The translations under genes and the position numbers were made by a program. Below the pieces are notes generated by a model that did not search any database, was not told the DNA's origin, and saw only the letters and a program-made list of their open reading frames with translations. Positions 13,175 through 20,689 of a stretch of 26,493 nt of DNA are shown one piece after another (within the stretch, counting starts at the first letter, position 1; each line of letters begins with the position of its first letter). This stretch comes from a virus. The stretch covers positions 1-26,493 of the IMG/VR virus record IMGVR_UViG_3300031673_000407; one strand, given 5' to 3'.

Positions 13175-15175
13175 CTATAGGCCTTGAGCCCTATTGAGTC
13201 GATTCATGCGACGACCCAAGTGGGTGCTTCCTCCAAGCGCACTGCGAAGAGCGGTAGTTTCCATGTTCTGTACGGGGCTGGATGCAGGAGCCCCTCTGTT
13301 TCCGTCTATCTCGAAATTCCCCTCAGCGGCCTCGCGCCTGACGCGGTCGGAACGCTGGGAAGAACGTCGATCACCTGTCGAAGCGATGCGGTCAACCGGC
13401 AGTGGAACCAAGGCCTTCAGATCGGCCTCGGCATCCGCCAGATACGCATCGTCTCTTCCCATAAGGTCAGCGCTCTTTTCCAGAAGCGCCTTGATGAAGT
13501 TGTCGTGACCCTCGCTCACGATGAGTTCGGTCAGATCGATGGCAGCGGCCAGGTCCATGCCGCTGAATGCGTCGCCGTTGCTGAACAGGATGTCGGGGTC
13601 CGCCAGGACATCGACAGCCGCAACCTTGAACGGGTGCTCGTCGTGGTTGAGGAGCATGCGGGTGGCCGCAACGCGCATGGCCTTGGTGAACTTGCGTACG
13701 AACGCTTCCTTCTCCTCCAAGACCCGTGTAGCAGCACGCTGCTCGTAGAGCTTCTTGAAGTTGGTGTGCGCGTTCCGAATCACGTCATCACCAGCCGAGA
13801 GCACATCGCCCTCACCGGTGCCGTGCTGCTCCTGGGAGTTGGTGCTGGCGTCATCCTTCGAGTCCATCGAAGGCTTATTCGGTTTCATCTCGGCGCTGAC
13901 ATTCTCGGCGTCGTCCAAGATGTCGTCCTTGGCTTCCTTCAGCCGACGCTCGTACTCCAGACGAGCACGCCGCAGTACGGCCTGGCGCCGCGCGGTCACG
14001 GTGTCGGGCTTCTCGCGAGTGTCGGTATCGTTGTCTTCTAGCACTGTGGTCTCGTCAGCCTCGTGCTTGTCCTGGGTATCCGTCTCTTCATCGGCGGTGA
14101 CAGGATCGTTCTCGGGCGGAACCTCTTCTGCGTGGTCCAGCTCGACGTCGTCATCGACACCGGCGATCAGCAGCTTGGCGTTACAGAACGCTGCGGCCTT
14201 GGCAAACCCCTCGTAAACCGCTAGACCGTAGATCCGGTTGGCGAGCCTGCGAAGGGCTTCACGGTTGGTGCGAAGCTCCGGAGACGGAATCGCGTGAAAT
14301 ACGGGACCATGGTCCTCATGCTGCGCAACGAGAGTTCCACTCTTGGTGATAGCGATCTTGATCTTCTTAGCTCTGGCCGACATCGTTGTGTCCTCCGAGG
14401 CCATCGAGGGGCCTTCCGTGTCGTCGCTGTCTTCGAGGCCCATTTCGTCGGCAGTTACAGGCTCGCCGTCGCCGTGAGCCTGCTCTTGCAGGTCAGAAAT
14501 GTCTCCATGGTCTTTCGCCTGAGCGCGCCGCACGAGAGCCTCACGCTCCTTCTTCAGCTCGTCCAGGCCCTCGGGTGGACCCTTGGGCTTGTCACCCATC
14601 GGGGGCTTCTTATCGCCCATCGGGGGGCCCTTGGGCTTGTCACCCTTCAGTCCGTCGTCGGGTCCGTCCGAAGGACCGTCCATCGGGGGCTTGCCGTCCA
14701 TCGGTCCGTCCATCGGGGGCTTCTTGTCGCCCATCGGGGGGCCCTTGGGCTTCTTATCGCCCATCGGGGGGCCCTTGGGCTTGCCGTCCATCGGTCCGTC
14801 CATCGGGGGCTTGTCCATCGGCGGCTTGTCACCGCCCAGCTCCATCCCATGCTCCCCAGCCTCCTCGTCCTCCGACTCGTGCTCCTCATGCTCTTCGTGA
14901 TCGGACTCCCCGCCCAGGTCACCCTCGGACTTCATGAAGTCTACGAGAACGCTGTACGCGGTATCCGCATCCGGAGCCTTCTCCAGCTCCATGAGGACTT
15001 GCTCGAAACCAGCTGGAGCCGACATGGCGGTGCGGTTGAGCACCGACCGGCGAACGAGATCCATCGTCTGCTTCTCGATCTCCGCTTGCTCCGTGGTCGA
15101 AAGCTTGATCTTGCCCTGGCTGTGAAGATCAGCAACCGTCTTGAAGAGTTGGTACCGCTGAGTAAAAGTTGACAT
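13175..15175 (-). CDS. Scaffold or head-core protein with acidic and Pro/Gly/Met/Asp repeats (666 aa)
   Basis: The ATG at 15175 follows TTAGGAGAACGGTTG. Residues 1-85 are helical. Residues 87-108 are almost all Glu, Asp and His. Residues 116-203 are low-complexity repeats of KPPMDGPMDG and KPKGPPMGD units. The rest alternates acidic linkers with helical parts, ending in a basic tail (SGLGRRMNRLNRAQGL-like). Place between the prohead protease and the capsid gene, and a charged, repetitive, mostly helical sequence, fit an internal scaffold or core that the protease would degrade. It is larger than most scaffolds, so it could also be a lasting internal protein. Confidence 0.7.
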   Translation of the reverse strand: MSTFTQRYQLFKTVADLHSQGKIKLSTTEQAEIEKQTMDLVRRSVLNRTAMSAPAGFEQVLMELEKAPDADTAYSVLVDFMKSEGDLGGESDHEEHEEHESEDEEAGEHGMELGGDKPPMDKPPMDGPMDGKPKGPPMGDKKPKGPPMGDKKPPMDGPMDGKPPMDGPSDGPDDGLKGDKPKGPPMGDKKPPMGDKPKGPPEGLDELKKEREALVRRAQAKDHGDISDLQEQAHGDGEPVTADEMGLEDSDDTEGPSMASEDTTMSARAKKIKIAITKSGTLVAQHEDHGPVFHAIPSPELRTNREALRRLANRIYGLAVYEGFAKAAAFCNAKLLIAGVDDDVELDHAEEVPPENDPVTADEETDTQDKHEADETTVLEDNDTDTREKPDTVTARRQAVLRRARLEYERRLKEAKDDILDDAENVSAEMKPNKPSMDSKDDASTNSQEQHGTGEGDVLSAGDDVIRNAHTNFKKLYEQRAATRVLEEKEAFVRKFTKAMRVAATRMLLNHDEHPFKVAAVDVLADPDILFSNGDAFSGMDLAAAIDLTELIVSEGHDNFIKALLEKSADLMGRDDAYLADAEADLKALVPLPVDRIASTGDRRSSQRSDRVRREAAEGNFEIDGNRGAPASSPVQNMETTALRSALGGSTHLGRRMNRLNRAQGL
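14567..14830. repeat. Imperfect tandem repeats coding for Pro/Gly/Met/Asp/Lys-rich segment
   Basis: Interleaved imperfect units code for KPPMDGPMDG, GKPKGPPMGDK and related blocks on the minus strand (residues 116-203 of the scaffold-like protein). The DNA repeats are long enough for slippage or recombination to change the copy number. Confidence 0.9.
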
Positions 15176-15186
15176 CAACCGTTCTC

Positions 15187-16104
15187 CTAACGCGCCGAAA
15201 GCGCTGAGTTAATCAGAGCAGCCAAGGGCTCGGGAATTGTGTTCGCGTGTCGAGCGGTGAACGACAGGATCTCGCCCACCTCGGAATCAGTAAAAGACGA
15301 AGCCGAGGGGTGCATCGCCGCCATTCGTAGAATGCTATCCTGGATCTCAGCGGACTTGTCAGCCGGATCATCCACTGCCGACTCCTCGGCGAAGACGGTG
15401 CCCTTGCACCATTCAAACGCCGCCCGCCGCCCACCACCTTCGAGGGGGTATGCAACGCGGGAGTGCTTCGCGCGGATGTGATCACAGAATTGAATCGTAT
15501 TGAAAGCTACCTTGTTGCAAACGGAGCACTCGGTGTTCTCCACATCGCAACCCATCGAGAACCGGTACACCGACCCGTTCTTGTAGGCCTCCGCCAGGTG
15601 CGGATCCTTGGACATGTCCACCGCGATCAGAGTCTCAACAAACTCGTCGAGAGTCGCGTCCTTACCCGTCGCGTCGAACACTGCGCGCTTCACGCGATCA
15701 TCGGCCTGGTTCTGATCGTTGAAGTGCGAGTCGATCAAGACTCCCCGGGCCAGCGCGTAGTTCTGCGCGTTGTGGTTGACGAAGTGCGGCTTGAGGTTGA
15801 AGGTGCTGTAAACGCGACGACCCAGACGTGGATCAAACCGCAGCAGCTCCTCGCGCTGGAAGCCGTCCATGTTCTCATTGGGGCGATCAGCGGAAACCGC
15901 TCGGGTAGGGATCAGCAAGTAGTCTCGTGGATCACGGGAAATCTTGTAGGTGTCAGCGACAGAGTCAAGCGCGGCCTCCACGCTGATGAGACTACCACCG
16001 TCCATATAGATTGAAGAGACCCTACGATCCGATACCTTACGCCAGTCGTTGTCGATCCCGGCAACCCCAAGTACATCAACATTCGCTGTTTTACGAAAGG
16101 TCAT
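15187..16104 (-). CDS. Prohead maturation protease
   Basis: 305 residues. The pattern is that of phage head-maturation serine proteases: NENMDGF (76-82), a histidine in FVNHNAQN (His111), ALARGVLIDSHF (117-128), ETLIAVDMSKDPHLAEAYKNG (157-177), and the nucleophile region RFSMGC (Ser183). His111 and Ser183 are the likely catalytic pair. A cysteine cluster follows (Cys186, Cys193, Cys196, Cys207, His209), probably zinc-binding, as is common in this type. It would process the scaffold, the capsid protein and perhaps the leader-bearing proteins. The ATG at 16104 has no obvious ribosome site, unusual for this genome, and lies behind the largest AT-rich gap. Confidence 0.85.
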   Translation of the reverse strand: MTFRKTANVDVLGVAGIDNDWRKVSDRRVSSIYMDGGSLISVEAALDSVADTYKISRDPRDYLLIPTRAVSADRPNENMDGFQREELLRFDPRLGRRVYSTFNLKPHFVNHNAQNYALARGVLIDSHFNDQNQADDRVKRAVFDATGKDATLDEFVETLIAVDMSKDPHLAEAYKNGSVYRFSMGCDVENTECSVCNKVAFNTIQFCDHIRAKHSRVAYPLEGGGRRAAFEWCKGTVFAEESAVDDPADKSAEIQDSILRMAAMHPSASSFTDSEVGEILSFTARHANTIPEPLAALINSALSAR

Positions 16105-16189
16105 AATTCAATTACAGTAGTCCATTACTTAAACGTAATTATACGCCCACTGTATGTAGGGATCTTAAAGGGACAGATTTAGTGAATAT
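16105..16189 (-). promoter_or_regulatory. AT-rich gap before the capsid block, candidate late promoter
   Basis: The 85-nt gap upstream of the protease gene contains TATAAT (minus strand, 16143-16138) about 34 nt before the start codon. No clear -35 hexamer stands at the usual distance, so a phage-specific or activator-dependent promoter is more likely than a simple sigma70 one. Nearly all other gaps in this window are under 15 nt, which makes this a natural transcription start for the capsid genes. Confidence 0.45.
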
Positions 16190-16513
16190 CTAGGACAGAT
16201 ATTGCTGGATTATCGAATGAATACCGGGGTCTGCATTGATCGTGGTACCTACATCGCCTAACGACCAAAAGCCGTCACATAGGCGATCAAGCACGTTTTT
16301 TGCCCAATCGTAGTCTTCCGGGCCCGCGTGGATCGCGCGTAGAACCCCCTGATCGTCTTCACGAACAAGCTCCACGCCGAGCTTCGCACACATCGCGTCG
16401 AAGGCTACCTGAAAAGAAGTGACCTTGGATCGACAGTAGAGTACCTGATCGACGTGATCATGAAAAACCACGGCGACCGGCACCTCTTCCCTATTGACTA
16501 CGAAATACTTCAC
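16190..16513 (-). CDS. Hypothetical protein (107 aa)
   Basis: A GTG start at 16513 overlaps the stop of the 37-residue gene upstream (GTGA). The N-terminal half has strand-helix elements (KYFVVNREEVPVAVVFHDH, then SFQVAFDAMCAKLGVELV), the C-terminal half is mixed. No motif or membrane segment recognised. It is the last gene before the AT-rich gap that precedes the capsid block. Confidence 0.65.
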   Translation of the reverse strand: MKYFVVNREEVPVAVVFHDHVDQVLYCRSKVTSFQVAFDAMCAKLGVELVREDDQGVLRAIHAGPEDYDWAKNVLDRLCDGFWSLGDVGTTINADPGIHSIIQQYLS

Positions 16514-16623
16514 TGCTTGGGTTTCGGCTCGGGCTTCGTCTCCGGCTTCTTCTTCTCGTCATCGGTCTTGGGGGTAAAGGGTTTGCCCGTTACGGGCGCA
16601 TCGCCTGTTTTTTTGAATGTCAT
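16510..16623 (-). CDS. Lys/Pro-rich microprotein (37 aa)
   Basis: A perfect ribosome site (TTTAGGAGGATCGAG) precedes the ATG at 16623. The product starts MTFKKTGDAPVTGKPFTPK and ends in a Lys/Glu/Pro tail, so it is probably disordered. It overlaps both neighbours by 4 nt (ATGA upstream, GTGA downstream), which supports real translation. Its first six residues resemble those of the prohead protease (MTFRKT). Function unknown. Confidence 0.7.
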   Translation of the reverse strand: MTFKKTGDAPVTGKPFTPKTDDEKKKPETKPEPKPKQ

Positions 16624-16898
16624 CTCGATCCTCCTAAATACACGTCACCGTTGTCGTCACACTTCTTATCCTCATACGGCGCGATCTGCCTTCTGTAAAG
16701 CTCTTGCTTCGCGCACTCCAGCACACCGATCACCTCGTTGTACGTCGCATAAGACTCGCCCTTGTCCTGGACATATCGAGTCAAAATACTGGTCAACAGA
16801 TAGTTCAAATCTCCAGGACTTTCGCAAAGCTCAACAAAAGCCGCCCATGACTGTTTTCCAAAAAACTTCTTCCGATCCTCTTTCTTGATATACGGCAC
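16620..16898 (-). CDS. DUF6899-like protein (92 aa)
   Basis: I choose the GTG at 16898, 6 nt after GAGGAGG, since the family begins PYI.xEDR; the ATG at 16916 adds six unrelated residues. Typical family features are PYIKKEDRKK (2-11), SPGDLNYLLTSILTRY (about 26-41), ESYATYNEVIGVLECAKQEL (about 48-67), then YRR and PYEDKKCDDNGDV. This is a widespread small phage and plasmid family of unknown function. The gene overlaps the start of the 37-residue gene by 4 nt and, unusually, the gene upstream by 68 nt. Confidence 0.85.
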   Translation of the reverse strand: MPYIKKEDRKKFFGKQSWAAFVELCESPGDLNYLLTSILTRYVQDKGESYATYNEVIGVLECAKQELYRRQIAPYEDKKCDDNGDVYLGGSR

Positions 16899-16986
16899 CC
16901 AAAACCTCCTCTTCATCCTTAGCTACCACAAACCAATCTTCATCGGGATCTTCAGTAGCACACCAATACAATTTACAATTACTCAT
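16831..16986 (-). CDS. Small protein (51 aa), probably C-terminally truncated
   Basis: The ATG at 16986 follows AAGGGAGATCAAA. The N-terminus (CKLYWCATEDPDEDWFVVAK) recalls a family of small phage proteins with YWV.T.D.DEDWF.VA, in which a longer helical part normally follows. Here the frame runs out-of-phase into the DUF6899-like gene after about 30 residues and stops at 16831, so the usual C-terminus seems to be missing. The start overlaps the methyltransferase stop by 8 nt. Confidence 0.62.
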   Translation of the reverse strand: MSNCKLYWCATEDPDEDWFVVAKDEEEVLGAVYQERGSEEVFWKTVMGGFC

Positions 16987-18268
16987 TTTGATCTCCCTTT
17001 ACCGTAGCCTCAGTACGCTCCATAGCAGTCCTGAAACTCTCCATTTCCTTCTCTATACCCTTACACCTAAACCCTTCCTCGTAGGCTGCTAGCATAGTTG
17101 TACCAGACCCTACGAAAGGATCTAGCACAATGCCATTAGGTGGGGTTACCAACCTGATAAGATAACGCATGAGTTTGATAGGTTTGACCGTTGGATGGTT
17201 GCACTCTACCTGTTTATTTATGGTTCTTTCCTTCTTTGAAGCCTTGGCGCAATAGAAAAAGCGACTAGCGCCCCCCTTATCTTTGTACTCTGGTTTCTCA
17301 GTTACGGAACCCTGAGCGCCACCCCCAAAAAATCTCCCACCTTTGTTACCAGACTCTCGTGGGTTTCCAACCCACGGAGATGACCGATCCCCACTCTGCT
17401 CGTCTAGTATCCTGATAGCGCAATCCTCATGACAACCCCAATCCTCTACTGTTTCTTTGCCGTCTTTATCTGTATACCCACACTCCCTACCTAAAGTCCC
17501 TGTCTCCCCATATATACTACGCTCCATCTTCTTACCTGATGGCTCATATGCCTTAGCATGCTTCCCTCTAGGAACCTCAACCCTCTTCACCCCCTTCTCC
17601 TTACACTCAGGGTGGTGGCTGAATATTACGTTGGCGGGGAAGCGGCCTTTTGGGTTATACGCACCGCCGATTCGATTACCGTCGGCCCCGCCGAAGCCTA
17701 TTTTGTTACTCGGGGAATAATTATCCCAGTGATTTTGTTTACCTTCTAAACCCACCCTACACCCATCTACATTGATCCCGCCCGTCCCGTGCTCTAGTAT
17801 GTTCTTAGCTATCGTCTTTTCGCTTAGGGGCTTCCTGGCTAGCGTAATTGGCTCCATGGAGGGTTTTAACGCAGTCCCAAATCCTTCCCATTGTTTGGCT
17901 AGGTCTGTGGCTGGTATGGCCTTGCTCACATTTAGAGACTTTGGAAACCCACTTCCGTACATCCAACACATCATATCCCTAATCTCAAACCCAGCGTCCT
18001 CAATATTACAACACATCCTATGCTGTGTCCTGGTACCAGCGAACGCTAGTAAATGTCCCCCCGGTTTGAGTACCCTTAAAACCTCTTCCCATATACCTAC
18101 TGAGGGAACGTCATAATCCCACTTTTTCCCCATAAAAGATAATCCATAAGGTGGGTCCGTAACCACGCTATCTACTGAGTTATCTGGGAACGTCTTTAAC
18201 ACCTCTAGGCAATCGCCCCCGTAAAGCTGTAACCCGTGCTCTTTATTACCCCAGTAAGGTATTCCCAT
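16979..18268 (-). CDS. Beta-class DNA methyltransferase (N6-adenine or N4-cytosine)
   Basis: 429 residues, ATG at 18268 behind TAGGAGTAGTT. The catalytic motif DPPY is at 38-41, and the S-adenosylmethionine motif FVGSGTT at 385-391; this order defines the beta class. Between them lies VLRVLKPGGHLLAF (about 63-76) and a long, Gly-rich target-recognition region. HPTVKPIKLMRYLIRL before the FVGSG motif is typical of phage and restriction-modification methyltransferases. DPPY occurs in both N6-adenine and N4-cytosine enzymes. No restriction gene is adjacent, so it is an orphan enzyme probably protecting phage DNA or altering its regulation. Codon use (many CTA, AGG, ACC, GGG) and lower GC differ from the capsid genes, suggesting separate ancestry. 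Confidence 0.92.
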   Translation of the reverse strand: MGIPYWGNKEHGLQLYGGDCLEVLKTFPDNSVDSVVTDPPYGLSFMGKKWDYDVPSVGIWEEVLRVLKPGGHLLAFAGTRTQHRMCCNIEDAGFEIRDMMCWMYGSGFPKSLNVSKAIPATDLAKQWEGFGTALKPSMEPITLARKPLSEKTIAKNILEHGTGGINVDGCRVGLEGKQNHWDNYSPSNKIGFGGADGNRIGGAYNPKGRFPANVIFSHHPECKEKGVKRVEVPRGKHAKAYEPSGKKMERSIYGETGTLGRECGYTDKDGKETVEDWGCHEDCAIRILDEQSGDRSSPWVGNPRESGNKGGRFFGGGAQGSVTEKPEYKDKGGASRFFYCAKASKKERTINKQVECNHPTVKPIKLMRYLIRLVTPPNGIVLDPFVGSGTTMLAAYEEGFRCKGIEKEMESFRTAMERTEATVKGDQNE

Positions 18269-18602
18269 AACTACTCCTACTCTTAGGCTTCTCCCCCTCT
18301 ATGCTCAGCAAAACACCCAGTATTTCGTCTAGCCAACTCTTTGGTAGTTGAATCCACTCGAAGTCTTTCATTACCCTGGGCCAATCTGCCCTTACTCTTC
18401 CCCTATCGTCTACTGCCCCCTTAGCGTAATACTGGGCTATTTCCACAAGGTTACGCCTTTTGGTAGTCTTGTGTAGTTCCTTTTCCACAAATGCTAGGCT
18501 CTCCAAAACCCCAGCAGCCGAACACCTCATATTATACAGCTTCTGCCTAGCGTCCTCTATATGTTTCTCTACCTCACCTTTTTTGTTATGTATGCCTCCC
18601 AT
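18246..18602 (-). CDS. Hypothetical coiled-coil-like protein (118 aa)
   Basis: The ATG at 18602 stands about 15 nt after AAGGAGG. The sequence is basic and helical (KHIEDARQKLYNMRCSAAGV, then SLAFVEKELHKTTKRRNLV), followed by WPRVMKDFEWIQLPKSWLDE. It shares the AT-richer codon use of the methyltransferase and overlaps it by 23 nt, so the two probably moved together. Function unknown; an accessory to the methyltransferase is possible but unproved. Confidence 0.68.
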   Translation of the reverse strand: MGGIHNKKGEVEKHIEDARQKLYNMRCSAAGVLESLAFVEKELHKTTKRRNLVEIAQYYAKGAVDDRGRVRADWPRVMKDFEWIQLPKSWLDEILGVLLSIEGEKPKSRSSYGNTLLG

Positions 18603-18620
18603 ACCCTATCGATAGCCTCC

Positions 18621-18788
18621 TTAGTTCACTACCCAACCTAGCAAATCTCGCGGTCGTCCGATCCTAGAATGCACGACCTCTATTGTCCACGTTCTGCCAT
18701 TGAAGTCAAGCGTGTCTCCCACTGTTGCCTTTCGTACCCACCCGTACGTATACCAGTCATCACACCTGAGCTTACACTGGTGATACAT
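18621..18788 (-). CDS. Small protein (55 aa)
   Basis: The ATG at 18788 lies 2 nt after the stop of the Cys-rich gene. The product, starting MYHQCKLRCDDWYTYGWVRK, has many aromatic residues and a likely strand-turn-strand core (VGDTLDFNGRTWTIEVVHS). The pattern 'vGd.l...g..w.v..v' resembles small single-domain beta proteins of phages. The ribosome site is weak (TAGG), so coupling to the upstream stop is likely. Its stop overlaps a strong AAGGAGG used by the next gene. Confidence 0.6.
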   Translation of the reverse strand: MYHQCKLRCDDWYTYGWVRKATVGDTLDFNGRTWTIEVVHSRIGRPRDLLGWVVN

Positions 18789-18790
18789 GC

Positions 18791-18964
18791 CTAGTACACG
18801 TTCCCGCAGCGCATATTCGCAACCTGGTCCACGTGTATCTCCATGACTTCTTCTTCCGACATACCTTCGAACTCACAATAGCAGCACCCCGGACACCTTC
18901 CGCAGCACTCCGGCCTGTCGTCCTCGCACACCAGGTTTCCACATTCGCAACGCACTTCTTCCAC
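18791..18964 (-). CDS. Cys-rich zinc-binding-type microprotein (57 aa)
   Basis: The GTG at 18964 follows GGAGATAAAA. Ten Cys in 57 residues: CECGNLVC at 6-13, then CCGRCPGCCYC at about 20-30 and one near the end. This density and spacing suggest one or two zinc sites, or a metal-thiolate cluster. The last 25 residues are a helix (SEEEVMEIHVDQVANM). No ATG stands upstream in frame. Function unknown. Confidence 0.6.
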   Translation of the reverse strand: MEEVRCECGNLVCEDDRPECCGRCPGCCYCEFEGMSEEEVMEIHVDQVANMRCGNVY

Positions 18965-19021
18965 TTTTATCTCCAGCTTCTTCCACTGATCAGTAGAATT
19001 CCACTGATCACTTGAACTTCT

Positions 19022-20074
19022 CTACGCCAACCGCTCCCCGGTCTCCACGTCCCAGAACTTCCCGTCACGTTTCACCGCAGATCGACCGCCTACGTAGTAA
19101 ATCTCCTCGTCGTCCGTGGCCTGCACATCCATCGTAGCGGGCACTATCTTCTCCCGGGCAACCTCTTGAAGGAACTGCAAGGGCCCGTGAACCCCCACGT
19201 AGCTGTTATGCACCAGCAGCGTTTCCCCTTGAATAAACGCCACAACCCCTGACGAATCCTTCACGGCTGTCGTCTCGTTCAACAGGTAGTCTACCATATC
19301 GACGAACTTGATCACGGCATACGGCAGCTCCCCGGCGATCTTTACAATCTCCTCAAAGAACTCCACCGGAACGTTCAGTAAGGCGCCTTCCGCGCTATCA
19401 CGATCAAGGTGGCCGGTCAGAGGACCCACGTACCTCTCCCGCTGAATCACGGGAGACCATATGCACTCGCAGTAGGGATGTGGGACATCGCCTTCCGACC
19501 CCAGCAGCTCCAGGAGCGCCCGGGTCTCGTAGAACAGCCCGTCGTGGGCCTGACACAGCGCACAGGAGTCGTGCTGGCAAAACCTGACCCAGGGTATGCC
19601 CATGTCGTTGTACGCGCTCAGGACGGCAACGTGGGCCACCTTGTAGTAGTCTGTCGTGATGGTCTTGAGGTAATCGACGGTGTAGTAGTCGTCCTCGTCC
19701 ATCACCAGGTCTATTTCCTGCATGGGCACGTCACCGAGAGACGCCGAACGAATGGCAGAAAAGCCGAAGACGTTGAACGCAGCCCGCTTGGCCGCAAAGA
19801 ACAGCGCGGCGTACTGCTCGGGATCCAGCAGCTCGACCTTATCCAGCACGAACTCGTGACGGTCATCGTTCGTGGGAATGATGTGCTCGGTAGGTGGTTC
19901 GCGAAGGTCCTTGACGGAAGAGATATTCGTCAATTGTTCGGCAAACGATTGAGTGCCTTGACCAGGACGCTCCGAATCCGACGAGCCCCCGACGAAAAAG
20001 TCGTCATACGGCAGGAGGGGCTCCTCGACGGGCCATTCGTCAAAAATCTTCTGTAGCTCTGCTTCGTCAGTCAT
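19022..20074 (-). CDS. MuF-like minor head protein (350 aa)
   Basis: I start at the ATG at 20074 (MTDEAELQ), which overlaps the upstream stop by 8 nt; the ATG at 20140 lies inside that gene. The MuF signature is present: a helical region to about 160, then WVRFCQHDSCALCQAHDG (162-179) and PHPYCECIWSP (198-208). MuF-like proteins join the portal and head and enter the prohead. A C-terminal extension of about 140 residues follows (GVVAFIQGETLLVHNSYVGV, then WDVETGERL), with no motif I know; in other phages this position can carry toxins or enzymes. Confidence 0.8.
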   Translation of the reverse strand: MTDEAELQKIFDEWPVEEPLLPYDDFFVGGSSDSERPGQGTQSFAEQLTNISSVKDLREPPTEHIIPTNDDRHEFVLDKVELLDPEQYAALFFAAKRAAFNVFGFSAIRSASLGDVPMQEIDLVMDEDDYYTVDYLKTITTDYYKVAHVAVLSAYNDMGIPWVRFCQHDSCALCQAHDGLFYETRALLELLGSEGDVPHPYCECIWSPVIQRERYVGPLTGHLDRDSAEGALLNVPVEFFEEIVKIAGELPYAVIKFVDMVDYLLNETTAVKDSSGVVAFIQGETLLVHNSYVGVHGPLQFLQEVAREKIVPATMDVQATDDEEIYYVGGRSAVKRDGKFWDVETGERLA

Positions 20075-20273
20075 CTCGTTGCCCCACGTTGATAATTCTT
20101 CCAAGTACGTTGCCATCACGGTCTTGAAACTGTACCTCACCCCTCGGAACTCTCTCGCTCACGAGTATCGGGATACCGAAAAGCTCTCCAACCTTGAGCG
20201 GCTTCTCTTCAACCGGAATTACCGCATCGTACCTATGCAGCGTCCACTCCGGCATCTCAAAAGGGCCTATCAT
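20067..20273 (-). CDS. Small hypothetical protein (68 aa)
   Basis: The ATG overlaps the upstream stop (ATGA). The sequence is mixed with a probable beta core (HRYDAVIPVEEKPLKVGELF, GEVQFQDRDGNVLGRIINVG), which looks like a small barrel. No family recognised. It ends within the start of the MuF-like gene, to which it is translationally coupled. Confidence 0.65.
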   Translation of the reverse strand: MIGPFEMPEWTLHRYDAVIPVEEKPLKVGELFGIPILVSERVPRGEVQFQDRDGNVLGRIINVGQRDD

Positions 20274-20689
20274 TCCGAGTTCGCCTCGTACTTCAGCAAC
20301 CGCGCCTCAAGCTCCTCCAGAGAATCCCAGTCCTGAGATTTACGATATACGTTCTCACAACTACGACAGCAAGGGCGACTGAGCGAGATCTGCTCCTCTT
20401 CACAATGTGGGCACAGTCTTGTTGCTTCCGTGTTGGCTCCCGGAACGACTCCCGGAGCGAACTCTATCAAGTCACGATAGTCTTCAATAACGTCAGCAAC
20501 GGTATCGGGTGGCCCTATCATGCTCTTCGGATCGTAGCGATGGTCAGCTATCTCCTGCGCCATCGCCGCTACCATCCCGGACAGCACGTCACGCTCCCGA
20601 ATCGCCTCAACGAACGCTACGTAGGCTCGGCTGTTTTCGCCCAGCGTGAGCTTCACCGATTTCAAGGCCAATTCGAGAGTGGCGTTCAC
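20270..20689 (-). CDS. Helical protein with C-terminal zinc ribbon (139 aa)
   Basis: An N-terminal helical half (LELALKSVKLTLGENSRAYV) is followed by an acidic region and a four-Cys ribbon, CPHC at about 93-96 and CCRSC at about 106-110. The final 25 residues form another helix (SLEELEARLLKYEANSE). A zinc-stabilised fold is likely; a nucleic-acid or protein-binding role cannot be told apart. ATGA overlaps join it to both neighbours. Confidence 0.68.
   Translation of the reverse strand: MNATLELALKSVKLTLGENSRAYVAFVEAIRERDVLSGMVAAMAQEIADHRYDPKSMIGPPDTVADVIEDYRDLIEFAPGVVPGANTEATRLCPHCEEEQISLSRPCCRSCENVYRKSQDWDSLEELEARLLKYEANSE

Noticed and set aside
13184-15172. Long plus-strand open frames opposite the scaffold-like and capsid genes (also 10078-10920, 11160-12110, 21681-22511)
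   Set aside because: They lie opposite well-supported minus-strand genes, have no ribosome sites in order, and encode Arg/Leu/His-rich sequence typical of antisense readings of GC-rich genes.
16979-18268. Complete restriction-modification system
   Set aside because: No endonuclease or specificity gene lies next to the methyltransferase.
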